From Taxillus chinensis (lineage: Eukaryota > Streptophyta > Magnoliopsida > Santalales > Loranthaceae), in NCBI GenBank assembly GCA_023512835.1, contig CM042090.1, forward strand, positions 56,469,865 to 56,533,864: 64,000 nt of DNA, in the 5' to 3' direction. Below, piece after piece: positions 30,755 to 41,615 of this stretch. Below the pieces are notes generated by a model. That model was not told the DNA's origin. It ran no database searches and saw nothing but the letters and a program-made list of their open reading frames with translations. Every line of letters begins with the position of its first letter. The first letter of the stretch is position 1. The position numbers and the translations under genes are program-made.

Positions 30755-31829
30755 ATATGGTATCAGAGCATGGTCTAGTTGGCCTAGGGTAGTGGGCGGA
30801 CTTGGTTATCTTGAGTCCTTTGGAGGAGCCTGGAGGGACATGCCTGATCAACATGGTCCTCTTTGAGCCTCCAAGGTGTACTTAGGGTAGTCCAGTCTTG
30901 TGGTAGGATTTGCATGCATTGGCATTAGGGCACTAGTTGCATTTGTTGTCATGTGTGAAGGATGTGCATAACATGATCATGTGTGAACTGTGCAACTTTG
31001 AATATTCTTGGAATGCCTTGGGTATGACTACAATGTGGACTGTGCTGTGTGCAATATTGGTTGATGCAATGGTTAAAATGTGTGTAATGCCATGTACGGC
31101 TTGACTTGATAATGAGGTAGAGGTAGTCAACTTGTTAGTAGTCAAACGCGTTCGACGTTTGTGCATCTTACTTCATGTAGTAAGAATGCCACCGAGGAGA
31201 GTGACACGTGCGTCCGGGGCGATGGCTGATGAGTCATCTGCCCATGAGGGTCCGGGTGCGGGGCCATCCGTTGGGGGGGCATGCGTTGTTATTGGCACAG
31301 CTACAAGAAGGCATCCGGCTGGAGGTACGAGAGCTACGGGAGGGACTCCGGCAGACGTTCGGGAGGAGGTGCGCCGTGAGATGGCAGCACGGCGGGTGGT
31401 GCCACCACCACCACCACCAGCAGGAGAGCCGCCTCGTGAGCGTGAGAGTTTGCTGGGTGGTGTACCGACCCGTGCAGAGGATGACGTGGTGACACGGTTC
31501 CGAAAGGAACAACCTCCGCGATTTAAGGGGGGAGAAGACCCTGTGGTAGCTGAGCAGTGGTTGAGGCAGATTGAGCATGTGTTCTCCTTTCTCCTGCCCA
31601 GGGAGGAGGATAAGGTGCGGCCGGCAATTCGGGCACTGGGAGGGGGATGCTTTGGAGTGGTGGACGAGTGTTGCGGGGAGCCGTGCAGTGCAACTCATGT
31701 TTTGGGAGGAATTCTTGCAACTCTTCCATGATGAGTTCTTCCCGGAATCAGTGAGATGGCAGAAGAGGGAGGAATTTGGCAGCCTGAAGCAAGGATCAAA
31801 GACGGTGCCCGAGTATGAGCGGCATTAGG
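30755..31829 (+). pseudogene. gag: element C second unit: leader and truncated Gag
   Basis: Near copy of 23368-24431. The PBS is complete. Gag starts at 31186 (MPPRRVTRASGAMADESS) and stays open through VVTRFRKEQPPRFKGG and AEQWLRQIEHVFSFLLPRE before a frameshift near 31640; the next frame gives DALEWWTSVAGSRAVQ and SVRWQKREEFGS. It ends at TATGAGCGG, where the first unit would continue with GAGTTCGGAGC. From there on the sequence is D integrase. Confidence 0.85.
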
Positions 31830-32690
31830 GCAACGCTTCCTCTCAGTCTATGAGCTGAAGCTATGTCCACTGCCTGATATGTTCAGAACAGAACTCTAAT
31901 AAATAAATCTACCATGAAAACACCCTATGAGATGTGGAGAGGACGAAAACCTTCAATTTCGCATTTCAGAGCTTTTGGGTGTACTTGCTATATATTGATA
32001 AATGGCAAAGAGACCCGGAATAAATTTGAACCAAAATTCTGATGATGGGATTTTTGTCGGGTACTCATTACATAGCAAGGCTTATCGGGTCTTCAATAGA
32101 AAACTTTTTAAAGTTGAAGAATCTATCCATGTGACTTTTGATGAAGCTAACCTTGATTGGTCAAAAGTCGATTCTTCAAGCTCTAATGTGCAGGTCATGG
32201 ACAGCAATGTCGATTATTCGAAGTTTATGAATGTTCCTATTACACATCTTGACCAACCACGTGGCATCAGCGAAGCACAAAGAAATTATATGGATGATGC
32301 TACGGATGACTCGGACTCCGGATTACCATTTAGCTCCGGACATACTCCTACGGATACCCAAAATTCCGGAGCACCTTCAAGTCCGTCCGGACTAGTTAAC
32401 ACTGAAAGGAACAGTGTTGAAGAACCTTCTAGTTCAACCGTACCTTTCAATACGGAAACATCTAGTCCGGACGAAGCTCAACCAGCGGATGCAATTGAAC
32501 CACCTAATCTGGAAGAGCTTCAAATTGTTCAAGATCATCCATCACATGCACAGAATTACAGATGGACCCAAAACTATCCCTCAGATCAAGTGATTGGTGA
32601 TCCTACTATTGGTGTAAGAAGAAGAGCAGCCACCCTCCAACATGAGTCTTTACTCGTGTTTTCTATCTCAAATAGAACCAAAGGTGGTAG
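31830..32690 (+). pseudogene. pol: element D integrase C-terminal remnant
   Basis: Begins in mid-gene. Near 31835-31960, with two stop codons, are readable the integrase end motifs around PLSL-x-AEAMST and KTPYEMWRGRKPS (x marks a stop). From 32002 an open frame continues with DDGIFVGYSLHSKAYRVFN and ESIHVTFDEAN, then a low-complexity acidic Ser/Pro linker. The zinc domain and DDE catalytic core are missing. A frameshift near 32645 separates it from RT. Confidence 0.82.
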
Positions 32691-33823
32691 ATGAAGCTCT
32701 TCAGGATTCAAATTGGATAGAAGCCATGCAAGAAGAGCTGAATCAATTTAAGAGAAATAATGTGTGGACCTTAGTACCAAGGCCTAAGTCTCAGCAAGTC
32801 ATTGGCGTTAAATGGGTGTTCCGGAACAAGCTTGATACGGATGGAATTGTGATCCGGAACAAAGCCAGACTGGTAGCCAAAGGGTATCGTCAAGAAGAAG
32901 GAATAGACTATGATGAGACCTTTGCTCCAGTAGCAAGACTTGAGGCAATCCGGATGTTTCTGGCATATGCTTCATATGAAAACTTCATAGTTTATCAAAT
33001 GGACGTCAAGAGCGCATTCCTGAATGGAGATCTTCAAGAGGAGGTTTATGTAGAACAACCTCCCGGTTTCATTGAACCTAAAGCAGGACATCTAGTTTAC
33101 AAACTTCGGAAAGCTTTATATGGTTTGAAGCAAGCTCCAAGAGCATGGTACGACACATTGTCAGAATTCCTACTTGCTCATAACTTCCAAAAAGGGAAGA
33201 TTGACACCACCTTATTTCTACGAAAAGAGAAAGGACACACTCTAATCGTACAGATATACGTGGATGATATCATTTTCGGATCAACGAATCCGAAGCTTTG
33301 TGAGGAGTTCGCTAAGTTGATGACAGGCAAGTTTGAGATGAGCATGATGGGAGAACTGTCCTACTTCCTCGGAATAGAAGTTAAACAATTGAAGGAAGGA
33401 ATCTTCATTAATCAAGCTAAGTACACTCACGATCTTATTAAGAAGTTTGGTATGGAAGGTTCATCTCCCGTGAAAACTCCCATGCCTGTCAGTGCCAAGT
33501 TAGATCCTGATGTGGACGGCATATCAGTAAATGTGACTGACTACAGAGGGATGATAAGATCCTTGCTGTATCTCATAGCAAGTCGCCCAGACATTATGTT
33601 TGCAACTTGCATTTGTGCACGCTATCAGGCGAATCCCAAGGAGTCACATATGCTTCATGTTAAACGGATATTAAGGTATCTCAAGGGAACGATGAATTTG
33701 GGACTCTGTACCCAAAGGAGTCAAACTTCACCTTATCCGGATACTCTGATGTCGACTTCGCTGGATGTCGCATCGACAGGAAGAGCACAAGTGGTACGTG
33801 TCAGTTTCTTGGAAATAGATTGA
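32642..33823 (+). CDS. pol: element D reverse transcriptase (393 aa open frame)
   Basis: Copia-type RT with little damage: [88 protein letters not shown] (first catalytic Asp), [29 protein letters not shown] (catalytic DD), [24 protein letters not shown], and [15 protein letters not shown]. The frame leaves the family sequence near 33705 at the start of RNase H and stops at 33823. The first ATG is out of the polyprotein's native frame and not a true start. Confidence 0.92.
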   Translation: MSLYSCFLSQIEPKVVDEALQDSNWIEAMQEELNQFKRNNVWTLVPRPKSQQVIGVKWVFRNKLDTDGIVIRNKARLVAKGYRQEEGIDYDETFAPVARLEAIRMFLAYASYENFIVYQMDVKSAFLNGDLQEEVYVEQPPGFIEPKAGHLVYKLRKALYGLKQAPRAWYDTLSEFLLAHNFQKGKIDTTLFLRKEKGHTLIVQIYVDDIIFGSTNPKLCEEFAKLMTGKFEMSMMGELSYFLGIEVKQLKEGIFINQAKYTHDLIKKFGMEGSSPVKTPMPVSAKLDPDVDGISVNVTDYRGMIRSLLYLIASRPDIMFATCICARYQANPKESHMLHVKRILRYLKGTMNLGLCTQRSQTSPYPDTLMSTSLDVASTGRAQVVRVSFLEID

Positions 33824-34205
33824 TCTCATGGTTCAGTAAGAAGCAGAATTCCGTATCAACCTCTATTGCTGAGGCGGAATATATAGTCGTTGGGAGTTGT
33901 TGCGCACAGCCTACCTTCGGATGCAAAGTCAACTTATTGACTACGGTTTCAACATGTCATCTATTCCACTCTACTGCGACAACACTAGTGCAATTGCTAT
34001 TAGCAACAATCCTGTCATGCACCCTAAGACGAAGCATATTGAGGTCAGGTATCACTTCATACGCGACCACGTTCTCAAACACCACATTTCACTGGAACAT
34101 GTTGCTACTGAAGATCAACTGGCAGACATACTTACAAAGCCCCTACCTGATGTAAGATTCTCTAAACTACTCTTCCGATTAGGTATGCTTGACCTCTCTG
34201 CATAG
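33700..34205 (+). pseudogene. pol: element D RNase H (frameshifted)
   Basis: Copia RNase H read over three frames: YSDVDFAG near 33738 (catalytic Asp), [22 protein letters not shown] (shown in two halves by the frame change at 33820; catalytic Glu), IPLYCDNTSAIAISNNP (Asp) and KHIEVRYHFIRD, EDQLADILTKPLP, ending MLDLSA-stop at 34205. Broken by frameshifts near 33705 and 33905. Confidence 0.85.
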
Positions 34206-35893
34206 CTTCACATTTAAATTACCCAATAGTATACTTACTTTCAGAACATGCATTGTGCTTTTATTGAAAGTGGAAGATACATACTGATTTTAATGCTGAT
34301 CATACTTACTGATTAACGGCTTCATGCCTCTGATATTAATATCAACTTCATATTGGGAGGATGCTTGCGTTTCCCGACTGAAGTCGTTTAAGCTAACATG
34401 ATTAAAGTTTATATGATTTACCTCCTTCTGGTTTCTTGATCTTAGTTTCCACTAATCACCACATGACAATAGCATGTTCATTTAGATTACTCTATTAACA
34501 TGTATAGTTGAAGAAATGAAATGGGTTAGCTCGGAATGCCTGGTGGATGAATACTCAATCGCAAGTCTGGTCAGCTTCTGAAGTATAGTTTTCTAATAAG
34601 ATAGACAGTGCTGAATTCTACAAACCGGAAATGTCAACCGAGAGGATTGCACAATCTACGGGGGAGAAAATGCTCTATATATTATTCAGTAATACCCCCC
34701 CCCCCCCCCCCGTATATGTCTCATGACCTCTTTCCTGGTTGTCTATCTATTTGAGGGGGAGCTTTCATTGAGAAGATTAAATGATCTACGGGGGAGCAGT
34801 AATGAACCCCTAATATGTCTCGGATACTCCCTCCTCTAAACTTTTACTTCCGGATCTGATTGGACATGTTGTGGTATCAGAAAAGTGGCATGCTTGGATG
34901 TATTTTCTTTCTTCAACCATGCATTTTAATCGGATAATCACCTGCTTACTTTTGACATCTGTTCGCTTCCTCATTTTTCACTCATGAATCCTAAGTTGGC
35001 CAAATCATATGATTTTTAATTAATCTTAGCTACGTTGTTCAGCAAGACGGTTTCGCTATGTTGACCTATATGAACTTGTGTATTGTTATCTGACATATGC
35101 CCTGATTCAGTAATATTGATCATTCTCACGTATGTATATGTCTCTCGCATGCTTAGTAATGCATAAGTTCTGTTTCTCATTAGTTCGGATTATGTCGTTT
35201 TTCACTGATTATTTTCCCTAATCCGTACTAATCCTTGCCTGTTAAGCTTTTATATTTTTAGTTCATTTTTTTTAGCTACAGGTTCAGATTTTCTTTGCAA
35301 CTGTATCGATCAATCTAGTCCATAGTCTTGGATTTGAAGTGTTGTGGTACTTCTCTTCTCTTTGACTTATTGACTGCAAAGGAATCTACTTTACTCTCTC
35401 GCCGAACTTTGTATACTACGGACACGGTCTACTTTTCATCCGGATACTCTTCCTTGACTATTATTTACTCCGGATGATTGTCAGTTCATTCCTCCAGACT
35501 CCTGACACAGTCTCATTGCGACAATCCACGTCTTCCTATGTGTCGCGTGCTTTTGAGGAGGAATCATGATGATTCATTAAATGCTAATCTCGGGATGCAC
35601 ACACACTTCTCTGGATGGCAACCAGCTGTTACACTTATTTAGTCATGCGGTCTCCACGACATCGTTTCATTCGGAGGCGCATCGATACCCAGACTCATGA
35701 CATCAGCCTGTCAAGCGGGTCCCTGTTTCACTCGCCAATTCCTAGACCCGCTGACATTTGCGGACTCGGTCTTATATGTTCTGATCATTCCTGCGAAGCA
35801 CGAGTATTGCTCATTTCAAATCCCTAAACCTCTCGTTGCTCCTTCCATCGCCAAGACCTCACCTTTCCTCTTGTCCTTCAAATTTCATCTGTA
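34206..35893 (+). other. element D spacer after pol with PPT-like motifs
   Basis: 1.7 kb AT-rich spacer with no convincing ORF. Three PPT-like sites (GGGGGAGAAAA at 34660, GAGGGGGAG at 34753, GGGGGAGCAG at 34790) occur within about 140 bp, two after ATCTACGG. A run of 17 C lies at 34695-34711. Multiple PPT copies in this place have been described for Sireviruses. Confidence 0.7.
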
Positions 35894-38636
35894 ATGGCAC
35901 CCAGAATATCTCTTTCCGGCGTTAATCCTGGCCATCTGGTTGATTGGAGTGCTGTCTCTAATCCTCCAGATTGGTTTTTCCAGCTTCGCCCTCTCCTTGA
36001 AGCCTCGCATATAATCAACCTGATCTCCAATCCCATCGATCTTCTTATCGACGACATCATTGAGTATTACCAACGGATTCGCTGCACCACCGATTCTATA
36101 ATCTCCTATGTCCGCGGTGAATCCATCACCATCACTCCGGCCGTTCTCCGCGCTGCTCTCCACCTACCTCTTGATGAACCACAGCGCCCAGATGCCGATC
36201 CAATGGCAGCTTCTATGGGTTGCACACAAAAGGGCAAGGAATATAAGGTGAAATCCTTCCAAGGTCGCTATCGATGTATGGCGACCATCTTGAGTCGATG
36301 CTTACTGGCTCGCACATCCGCCCTCGACTCCGTTCCGTACGACCTTCTCCTGGCCATGTACGGCGTTTTTGAAGGTCTTCCGATGGATTGGGGAATGTTC
36401 TTGTTTCGGTTGCTGCAGAATGGTCCCAAGAACCGTTCCTTCGGGCGCATCCTCAGCATTGTCTTCCGGCATGTTAATTCGGACCATTTCGCCCGATATG
36501 ATGCTATTCCATTTCCTTCGGCTTATTACCTTCGTTATCTTACGCCGGATGGGAACATGACAGCCCGCCGACCATTTGCAGCTCTCCGCATTCTCCCTGC
36601 CTCAGAACAACAAGGCAGTTTTGTTGGTGACCCCTCCGACAACCAAGCCCCCGACGTCAGTTCTGCACCCTGATCCTCCCGGATTCAGTCCGTTGCAAAG
36701 ACCTTCTCATTCTCGGGCCTCCCAAAGACAGGCGTTCGTGCCGACCCATCCGAGGTTGCGGGGCCATCTCAGCGCAGTGTCCCTAAAGCTGTTTCCTCAG
36801 CCCCCTCTGCTGCGGATGTCCCCACTCCCTCCTCCTCCGTTGTTGCTACCGCGATTGATACCGCTATTGCGGCCGCCACTGCTGATGTCCCGGCCTCTTC
36901 TCCGGAAGCCCCTTTGCCTCCCCTACCTCAACACCGAGATTACCTTAACCATCTCTCCACCGACACCTTGACGGACCTATGGCTCCGTTTTAGCCTTGCC
37001 CACACCGCCTCCATTCTTGACAACGATCTCCGGGTGTTTTACACACGACATACCCAATCCCCGGAGACAATGATCATCTGGAACTTGGATCACGGCTTTC
37101 TTACGCCGGCCTCCATTCCAGATGTGGTGTTCACTACTCCCTCCAGCCCAGTCCATTCCGCCCGGGGTCCTTCTCCTGCTAAGGCTGGCCCCTCTTCTCC
37201 TGCTGCCGCCATTCCCGTGGTTGACCTTTCTGGTCAAAGCGGGTCAGCTGCTCCGAATGCCTCTGATGCTCCGGATGCTCCTTCTGCTCCTGCTGCTGAT
37301 ACTCCTGCGGACTCCTCGCCCGCCGCTCCCCGCTCCTGTTCATGCGGGGGAGTCCTCCAAAGCTTCGGAGTTGGTCCTTGGGCGTGCCTCGTTTGGCACG
37401 GTTCACTCCGACGTTGTGCTCTCCGCCCAGCTGGACCGACACGCCCAGGCTCAAAGCGCCCAAATTTCCGCCATCGCCGCCAAGGTTGATGCACTCGGCG
37501 CCCAACTCCTCTCCGCTCTCACTGACTCCTCCACTTCAATGGAGCAGAAAATGGATCTCGTCGCCTCGTCCGTCCATTCATTGTCTACCTCCTTCACGGA
37601 CCTGGCGCACACGATGGCTCGTCCTCCCGTTGCTTCCCGGCGATCTGCCAAACCGGGGGAGAAAGTGTCATCTGATCCGTCTGCCCCTTCTGCTCCTTCT
37701 GCACCACAACCATCTACTCGGACTGAGAAGCGGCCTGCCACTTTAGTGCTTCAGGGAGTTCAAATTCCCAAACGAAGCCGCTTCTCTCAACCAGGCTCCT
37801 CTACTGTAGCTCCAGCTCCTCCTCCATCCTCCTCACCCGCACCCGACACCTTCCTCCCATCATATGCGGCGTTTGATCCTTCCGATGCGGATGGAAGTGT
37901 TCGCAAAGCAATGAAGTCCTATGCAGCGTCTTCTGCTGAGAGAAGATGTCTTTCTGAAATGTACCCTTTCTCCCCGGACGACATTCAGACTCTTTGTTTG
38001 GAGAAAGGACTCTTTACTACAGAAGACATTGACAACTTCTCGAGGGCTGCTAAAATAGAGATGAGGCTGTTTCCATCTCTATACAAGGACGGGCACTTGT
38101 TTAAAGTTCTGCCGTGTTAGAATGAAGGCTACCTTCCAAGTGTGGATCTAATTCAGTCCTTCATCGATGGAACTGCTGAGGATAGCAAGCCATGGAAAAC
38201 TCTCTCAACTATCCTCATTCCGTACCGGATGATGTCGCCACACTTCATGATGGCTGTCTTCATGATTCAGTCCAAGCAAATGATTCTTATTGATTCTCAT
38301 CAGATAGTGGAGCACTTTGTAAGAAAGAATCAATGGGAACCACTGTGTCTCAGGCTAACTGAAGCTGTGAAGAAAGCCGGTTTATATGAAGAGTTGGGCA
38401 TCACACCCTTGGGTCCAATTGAGAAGCTGAAGGTGACATTCCGGGGCAAGAAGCAAGTGCCACAACAGCCGGATGGAGATAGCTACGGGGCCTTTGTCTG
38501 TTACTTCATCAAGTCATTTTTGACTGTGGACAAATCGTGGAGCCAACACACTACTTATACGATGAAGCAGACAATGGAGCTTAGAGAGAAGGCAGCAACT
38601 ATGATCTTCAAGTATAGTAAGCCTTATGTACCTTAG
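35894..38636 (+). pseudogene. element D third ORF (Sirevirus 'env-like' position), broken
   Basis: About 2.74 kb of coding potential between pol and the 3' LTR. The N-terminal 259 codons are open (MAPRISLSGVNPGHLVDWS; GRYRCMATILSRCLLART; YDLLLAMYGVFEG) and resemble the 'putative plant transposon protein' domain family, from memory. A stop at 36671, a frameshift near 37330 and a stop at 38118 break the rest. The middle is Pro/Ser/Ala-rich with a probable coiled coil (LSAQLDRHAQAQSAQISAIA). The C-terminus is globular, ending KYSKPYVP. Other Sireviruses have an extra ORF here called env-like, but I see no signal peptide or clear membrane anchor. It is GC-richer than the adjacent pol. Confidence 0.6.
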
Positions 38637-38779
38637 TGAAAATCTTGTATTAAGGCTGAATTGTACTTAGTTGCTGATAAATGAATTTGGTTGTGATGTG
38701 TATTCTGTATGTTATCTTTTTGCTCGTTACTTGCGATCAGATTACAAAAGGTTTGGGCATATCCATAATTGGGGGAGAT
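38637..38779 (+). other. element D 3' UTR and PPT
   Basis: Short 3' untranslated region ending in TTGGGGGAGAT (PPT at about 38769-38779), directly before TGTTGGATC of the 3' LTR. Confidence 0.8.
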
Positions 38780-40125
38780 TGTTGGATCGAACCCAGAATT
38801 TGGATAATGCTGATAAAACCTTATGTAATTTGATCTGAGATCTCTTGTGTTTATTTGATCATTGCAGAAGATATGTTATTAATCTAGAGATACACTCGTG
38901 AGAGCAAAGCTAAGGACAGGATACATAATCCTGATCCGGACAAGAGTGAGTGTCGTCAAACACTTGGTAAATAACCAAGTCATCAATACATACGGAATAA
39001 GGAACATTCGTGCGGACTAAGAACTTAAAAGCTACGGATTGCGGAATATGTTCTTAAGTACCTCAAACGGACCTAGTCAAACTAATACGGAGTAAGGAAG
39101 TATTGATGCGGAATAAGGATCCAAGCCTTTATTCGCACGGAGTAAGGAAATTAGATGCAGAGTAAGGAATCCGGACAACTTACTCATACGGAGTAAGGAA
39201 GCGCTAGTACGGAGTAAGCACTCCGATCCCTTAGACTCGCCCGGAGTAAGGAACTTACATACGGAGTAAGGAACTTACATGCGGAGTAAGGAAGCACTGA
39301 TACAGAATAAGTCATCCAACTTTTTAAGACTCGCCCGGAGTAAGGAACTTACATACGGAGTAAGGAATTTACATAAGGAGTAAGGAACTTACATGCGGAG
39401 TAAGGAAGCGCTGACACGGACTAAGGATTCCAGTACTAAACAGATACGGAGTAAGCAACCACTGACACGGAGTAAGGTTCCGAGCTTCGTTAGCAACGGA
39501 GTAAGGAGAATTACACCGGACCAAGAAGATATTACTTCAACTCACCGCATTTAAAGTTATCAGCTCGTGGCGTCCCGATGTAAGACAAATTTATTGAGAA
39601 CCTAAAGAATCTTACACGTGGATCATCCGGATATGTGGACACAACCTGAATTGTATTTGGGAACTCACAAATGCACTTATACTCTTCAAACCCAAGATCT
39701 TGAGCTCTACAAACCGCAGCAGTCAAGGCAGAGAGATTACCGAGGAATAGTTAGTGCTGAATGAATTCCGGAACTACAAGTTCCAAGGTTGTCTCTTAGG
39801 AATGGTTGTATAAATATTCATACTTGTATATTTGTAAGTGTGTGTGATACAGTGCGAAAAAGCCTGAATTAATCCTATGTATGCACAAGAGCTCAAGGAC
39901 AAAATCTAGGCTAGTGTGTGAATCCGTTTGTAAAACAGAGTGTAAGAGAGTTGCTTCTATTTTGTTGTAATTATCTCTTGATAATAAAACAAAATACTTC
40001 CACTATCTGGTTATCTTCCACAGTGATTCTATCACTTAACTAGATCAGTGCAGTGCCTTAAAAGAGTTAGAAAAGAGTTTAGATAAGAGCATATTCACCC
40101 CCCTCTAGGCTCCAAGGGACCATCA
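38780..40125 (+). mobile_element. Element D 3' LTR (1346 bp)
   Basis: TGTTGGATCGAACCC...GGGACCATCA, partner of 18093-19457. Array at about 39080-39505 with about one unit fewer; TATA box 39809-39818. Followed by TSD GACCA (40126-40130). Confidence 0.93.
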
Positions 40126-41604
40126 GACCAGCGAGGGGCGAGGGACCCTCAGTGTTGTTGTAGCAGTCCCAGAGATGCAGCACAGGATCATAGAGGATTA
40201 GCTGGGGGACATTGATTGTGAGGTCATCCGCGACAAGATTCAGACTGGGCAGGCACCTTCTGATTGGACTGAGGATGTAGAGCATGTGCTGCGGTATAGG
40301 GGTAGATTGATAGTTCCCACTTCTCTTCAGGAGGAGGTTCTTCGGGAATTTCACCAGTCGAGGTTAGCTGTACATCTTGGTGGGACCAAGATGTACCATG
40401 CCGTGAGGAGGCAGTTTTGGTGGCCAGGCCTGAAGGCCGTTGCTGATTTTGTGAGGAGGTGTTTGACATGTCAGCAGGTCAAGGCAGAGCACCTAAGATC
40501 AACTGGTGAGTTGCAGTCATTGCCAGTGCCAGAGTGGAAATGGGACCACGTGACCATGGATTTTGTCAATGGACTTCCTCGTTCTAGGGGACACGACACT
40601 ATATGGGTAGTTGTCGACCGGTTGAGTAAATCGGCACATTTTATTCTGATTCGAGAGACAGACCCAGCAAGGACTTTGGGACAGAGGTATATTGATGTTA
40701 TTATGCGGTTGCATGGAGTCCCATTGTCTATTGTATCTGATCGGGATACGAGGTTTATATCTCAGTTTTGGAGACAGTTGCAGCAAGCTTTGGATACTAG
40801 GGTGAACCTCAGTACAGCCTTTCATCCCCTGACGGATGGTCAGTCGGAGCGGACGATTCAGACGCTCGAGGATATGTTGCGTGCCAGTGTCCTAGATTTT
40901 GGAGGTTTTTGGGAGACTCACCTTCCTTTGGTGGAGTTCTCTTACAACAACAGTTATCAGGCCACGATTGGGATGGCTCGGTATGAGGTGCTGTATGGGC
41001 AGCCGTGTAGATCACCCTTGTGTTGGGCACAGACGGGAGAGACAACAGTTCTTGGTCCCGATATGGTTTGAGAGACCACAGAGATAGTGCAGCTGATTCG
41101 ACAGCGCATGTTGACAATACAGAGTAGCGAAGTCCTATGCGGACCAGAGGCGTCGACCCTTGCAGTTTGAGGTGGGTGACCGTGTATTTTTGCGGGTTTC
41201 ACCACGTCGAGGGCATCGAAGGTTTAGACGTGGATCCAAACTTTCCCCTCATTTTGTGGGGCCGTTTGAGATTGTTGCCACCGTGGGCGCAGTGGCTTAT
41301 CGATTAGCTTTGCCACCAGAGTTGGCGCGAGTACATGATGTGTTTCATGTGTCTCAGTTGAGGCGGTATCACCCAGATCCCTTCTCATATGTTGGACTAT
41401 CGCGAGATAGACTTGGCTGATGATGGTGCCATTGTTGAGATGCCAGCACAGATTTTGGATAGGCGGGACCAGGTCTTGCGGGGCAAGACAATCCCACTAG
41501 TTCGCGTGTTATGGCGACACCGAAGCATGGAGGAGCAGACTTGGGAGAAAGAGATCCAGATGCGGATTCTTCATCCTGAGCTGTTCGAGGACGATCAGTC
41601 TTGA
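40126..41604 (+). pseudogene. pol: element A integrase and chromodomain (after D)
   Basis: A resumes with TSD GACCA. Main open frame 40286-41071: zinc domain FHQSRLAVHLGGTKMYHA, RRCLTCQQVKAEH; core VTMDFVNGLPRSRGHD (Asp), [16 protein letters not shown] (Asp), [17 protein letters not shown] (Glu), so all three catalytic residues are present. A stop at ~41069 and frameshift lead to 41160-41420 with the GPY-type module FEVGDRVFLRVSPRRG and PHFVGPFEIV. Another shift leads to the chromodomain-like tail at 41389-41604 (ILDRRDQVLRGK, IPLVRVLWRHRS, EEQTWEKE, LFEDDQS). A stop near 40200 also disrupts the start. Confidence 0.9.
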
Positions 41605-41615
41605 GGTGGGGAGGA
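41605..41615 (+). other. PPT of element A
   Basis: GGTGGGGAGGA directly after the pol stop TGA and directly before TGTGAGGACC of the 3' LTR. A weak hairpin CTGTTCG-AGGA-CGATCAG (41581-41598) precedes it inside the last codons. Confidence 0.75.

Larger units (their letters stand above)
21515..31829 (+). mobile_element. Element C: Tekay-type Ty3/gypsy, LTR-internal-LTR-partial gag
   Basis: Order: LTR (21515-23367), full internal region (23368-28910), LTR (28911-30754), then a second internal start (30755-31829) that stops in gag and abuts D integrase sequence. No third LTR is present, and the left flank GGGTT has no right partner. This is a tandem (shared-LTR) element truncated by a deletion that also removed part of D. 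Same family as B, opposite orientation. Confidence 0.85.
18093..40125 (+). mobile_element. Element D: Sirevirus-type Ty1/copia retrotransposon
   Basis: LTRs of 1365 and 1346 bp, TSD GACCA, initiator-Met PBS, copia order Gag - (protease and integrase core deleted) - integrase C-terminus - RT - RNase H, then a long spacer and a third ORF before the PPT. Long LTRs, the coiled-coil Gag with a zinc knuckle, repeated PPT-like motifs after pol and an extra 3' ORF are hallmarks of the Sirevirus/SIRE lineage. Element C interrupts it at 21515-31829. Without C, D is about 11.7 kb and lacks protease and the catalytic part of integrase. Confidence 0.9.

Noticed and set aside
31830..40125. A third LTR of C or a right-hand TSD GGGTT
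   Set aside because: Searched by eye between the truncated second gag and the D 3' LTR; no TGTAAGGACCCGTACC or GGGGCGTGACA end is present after 30754.
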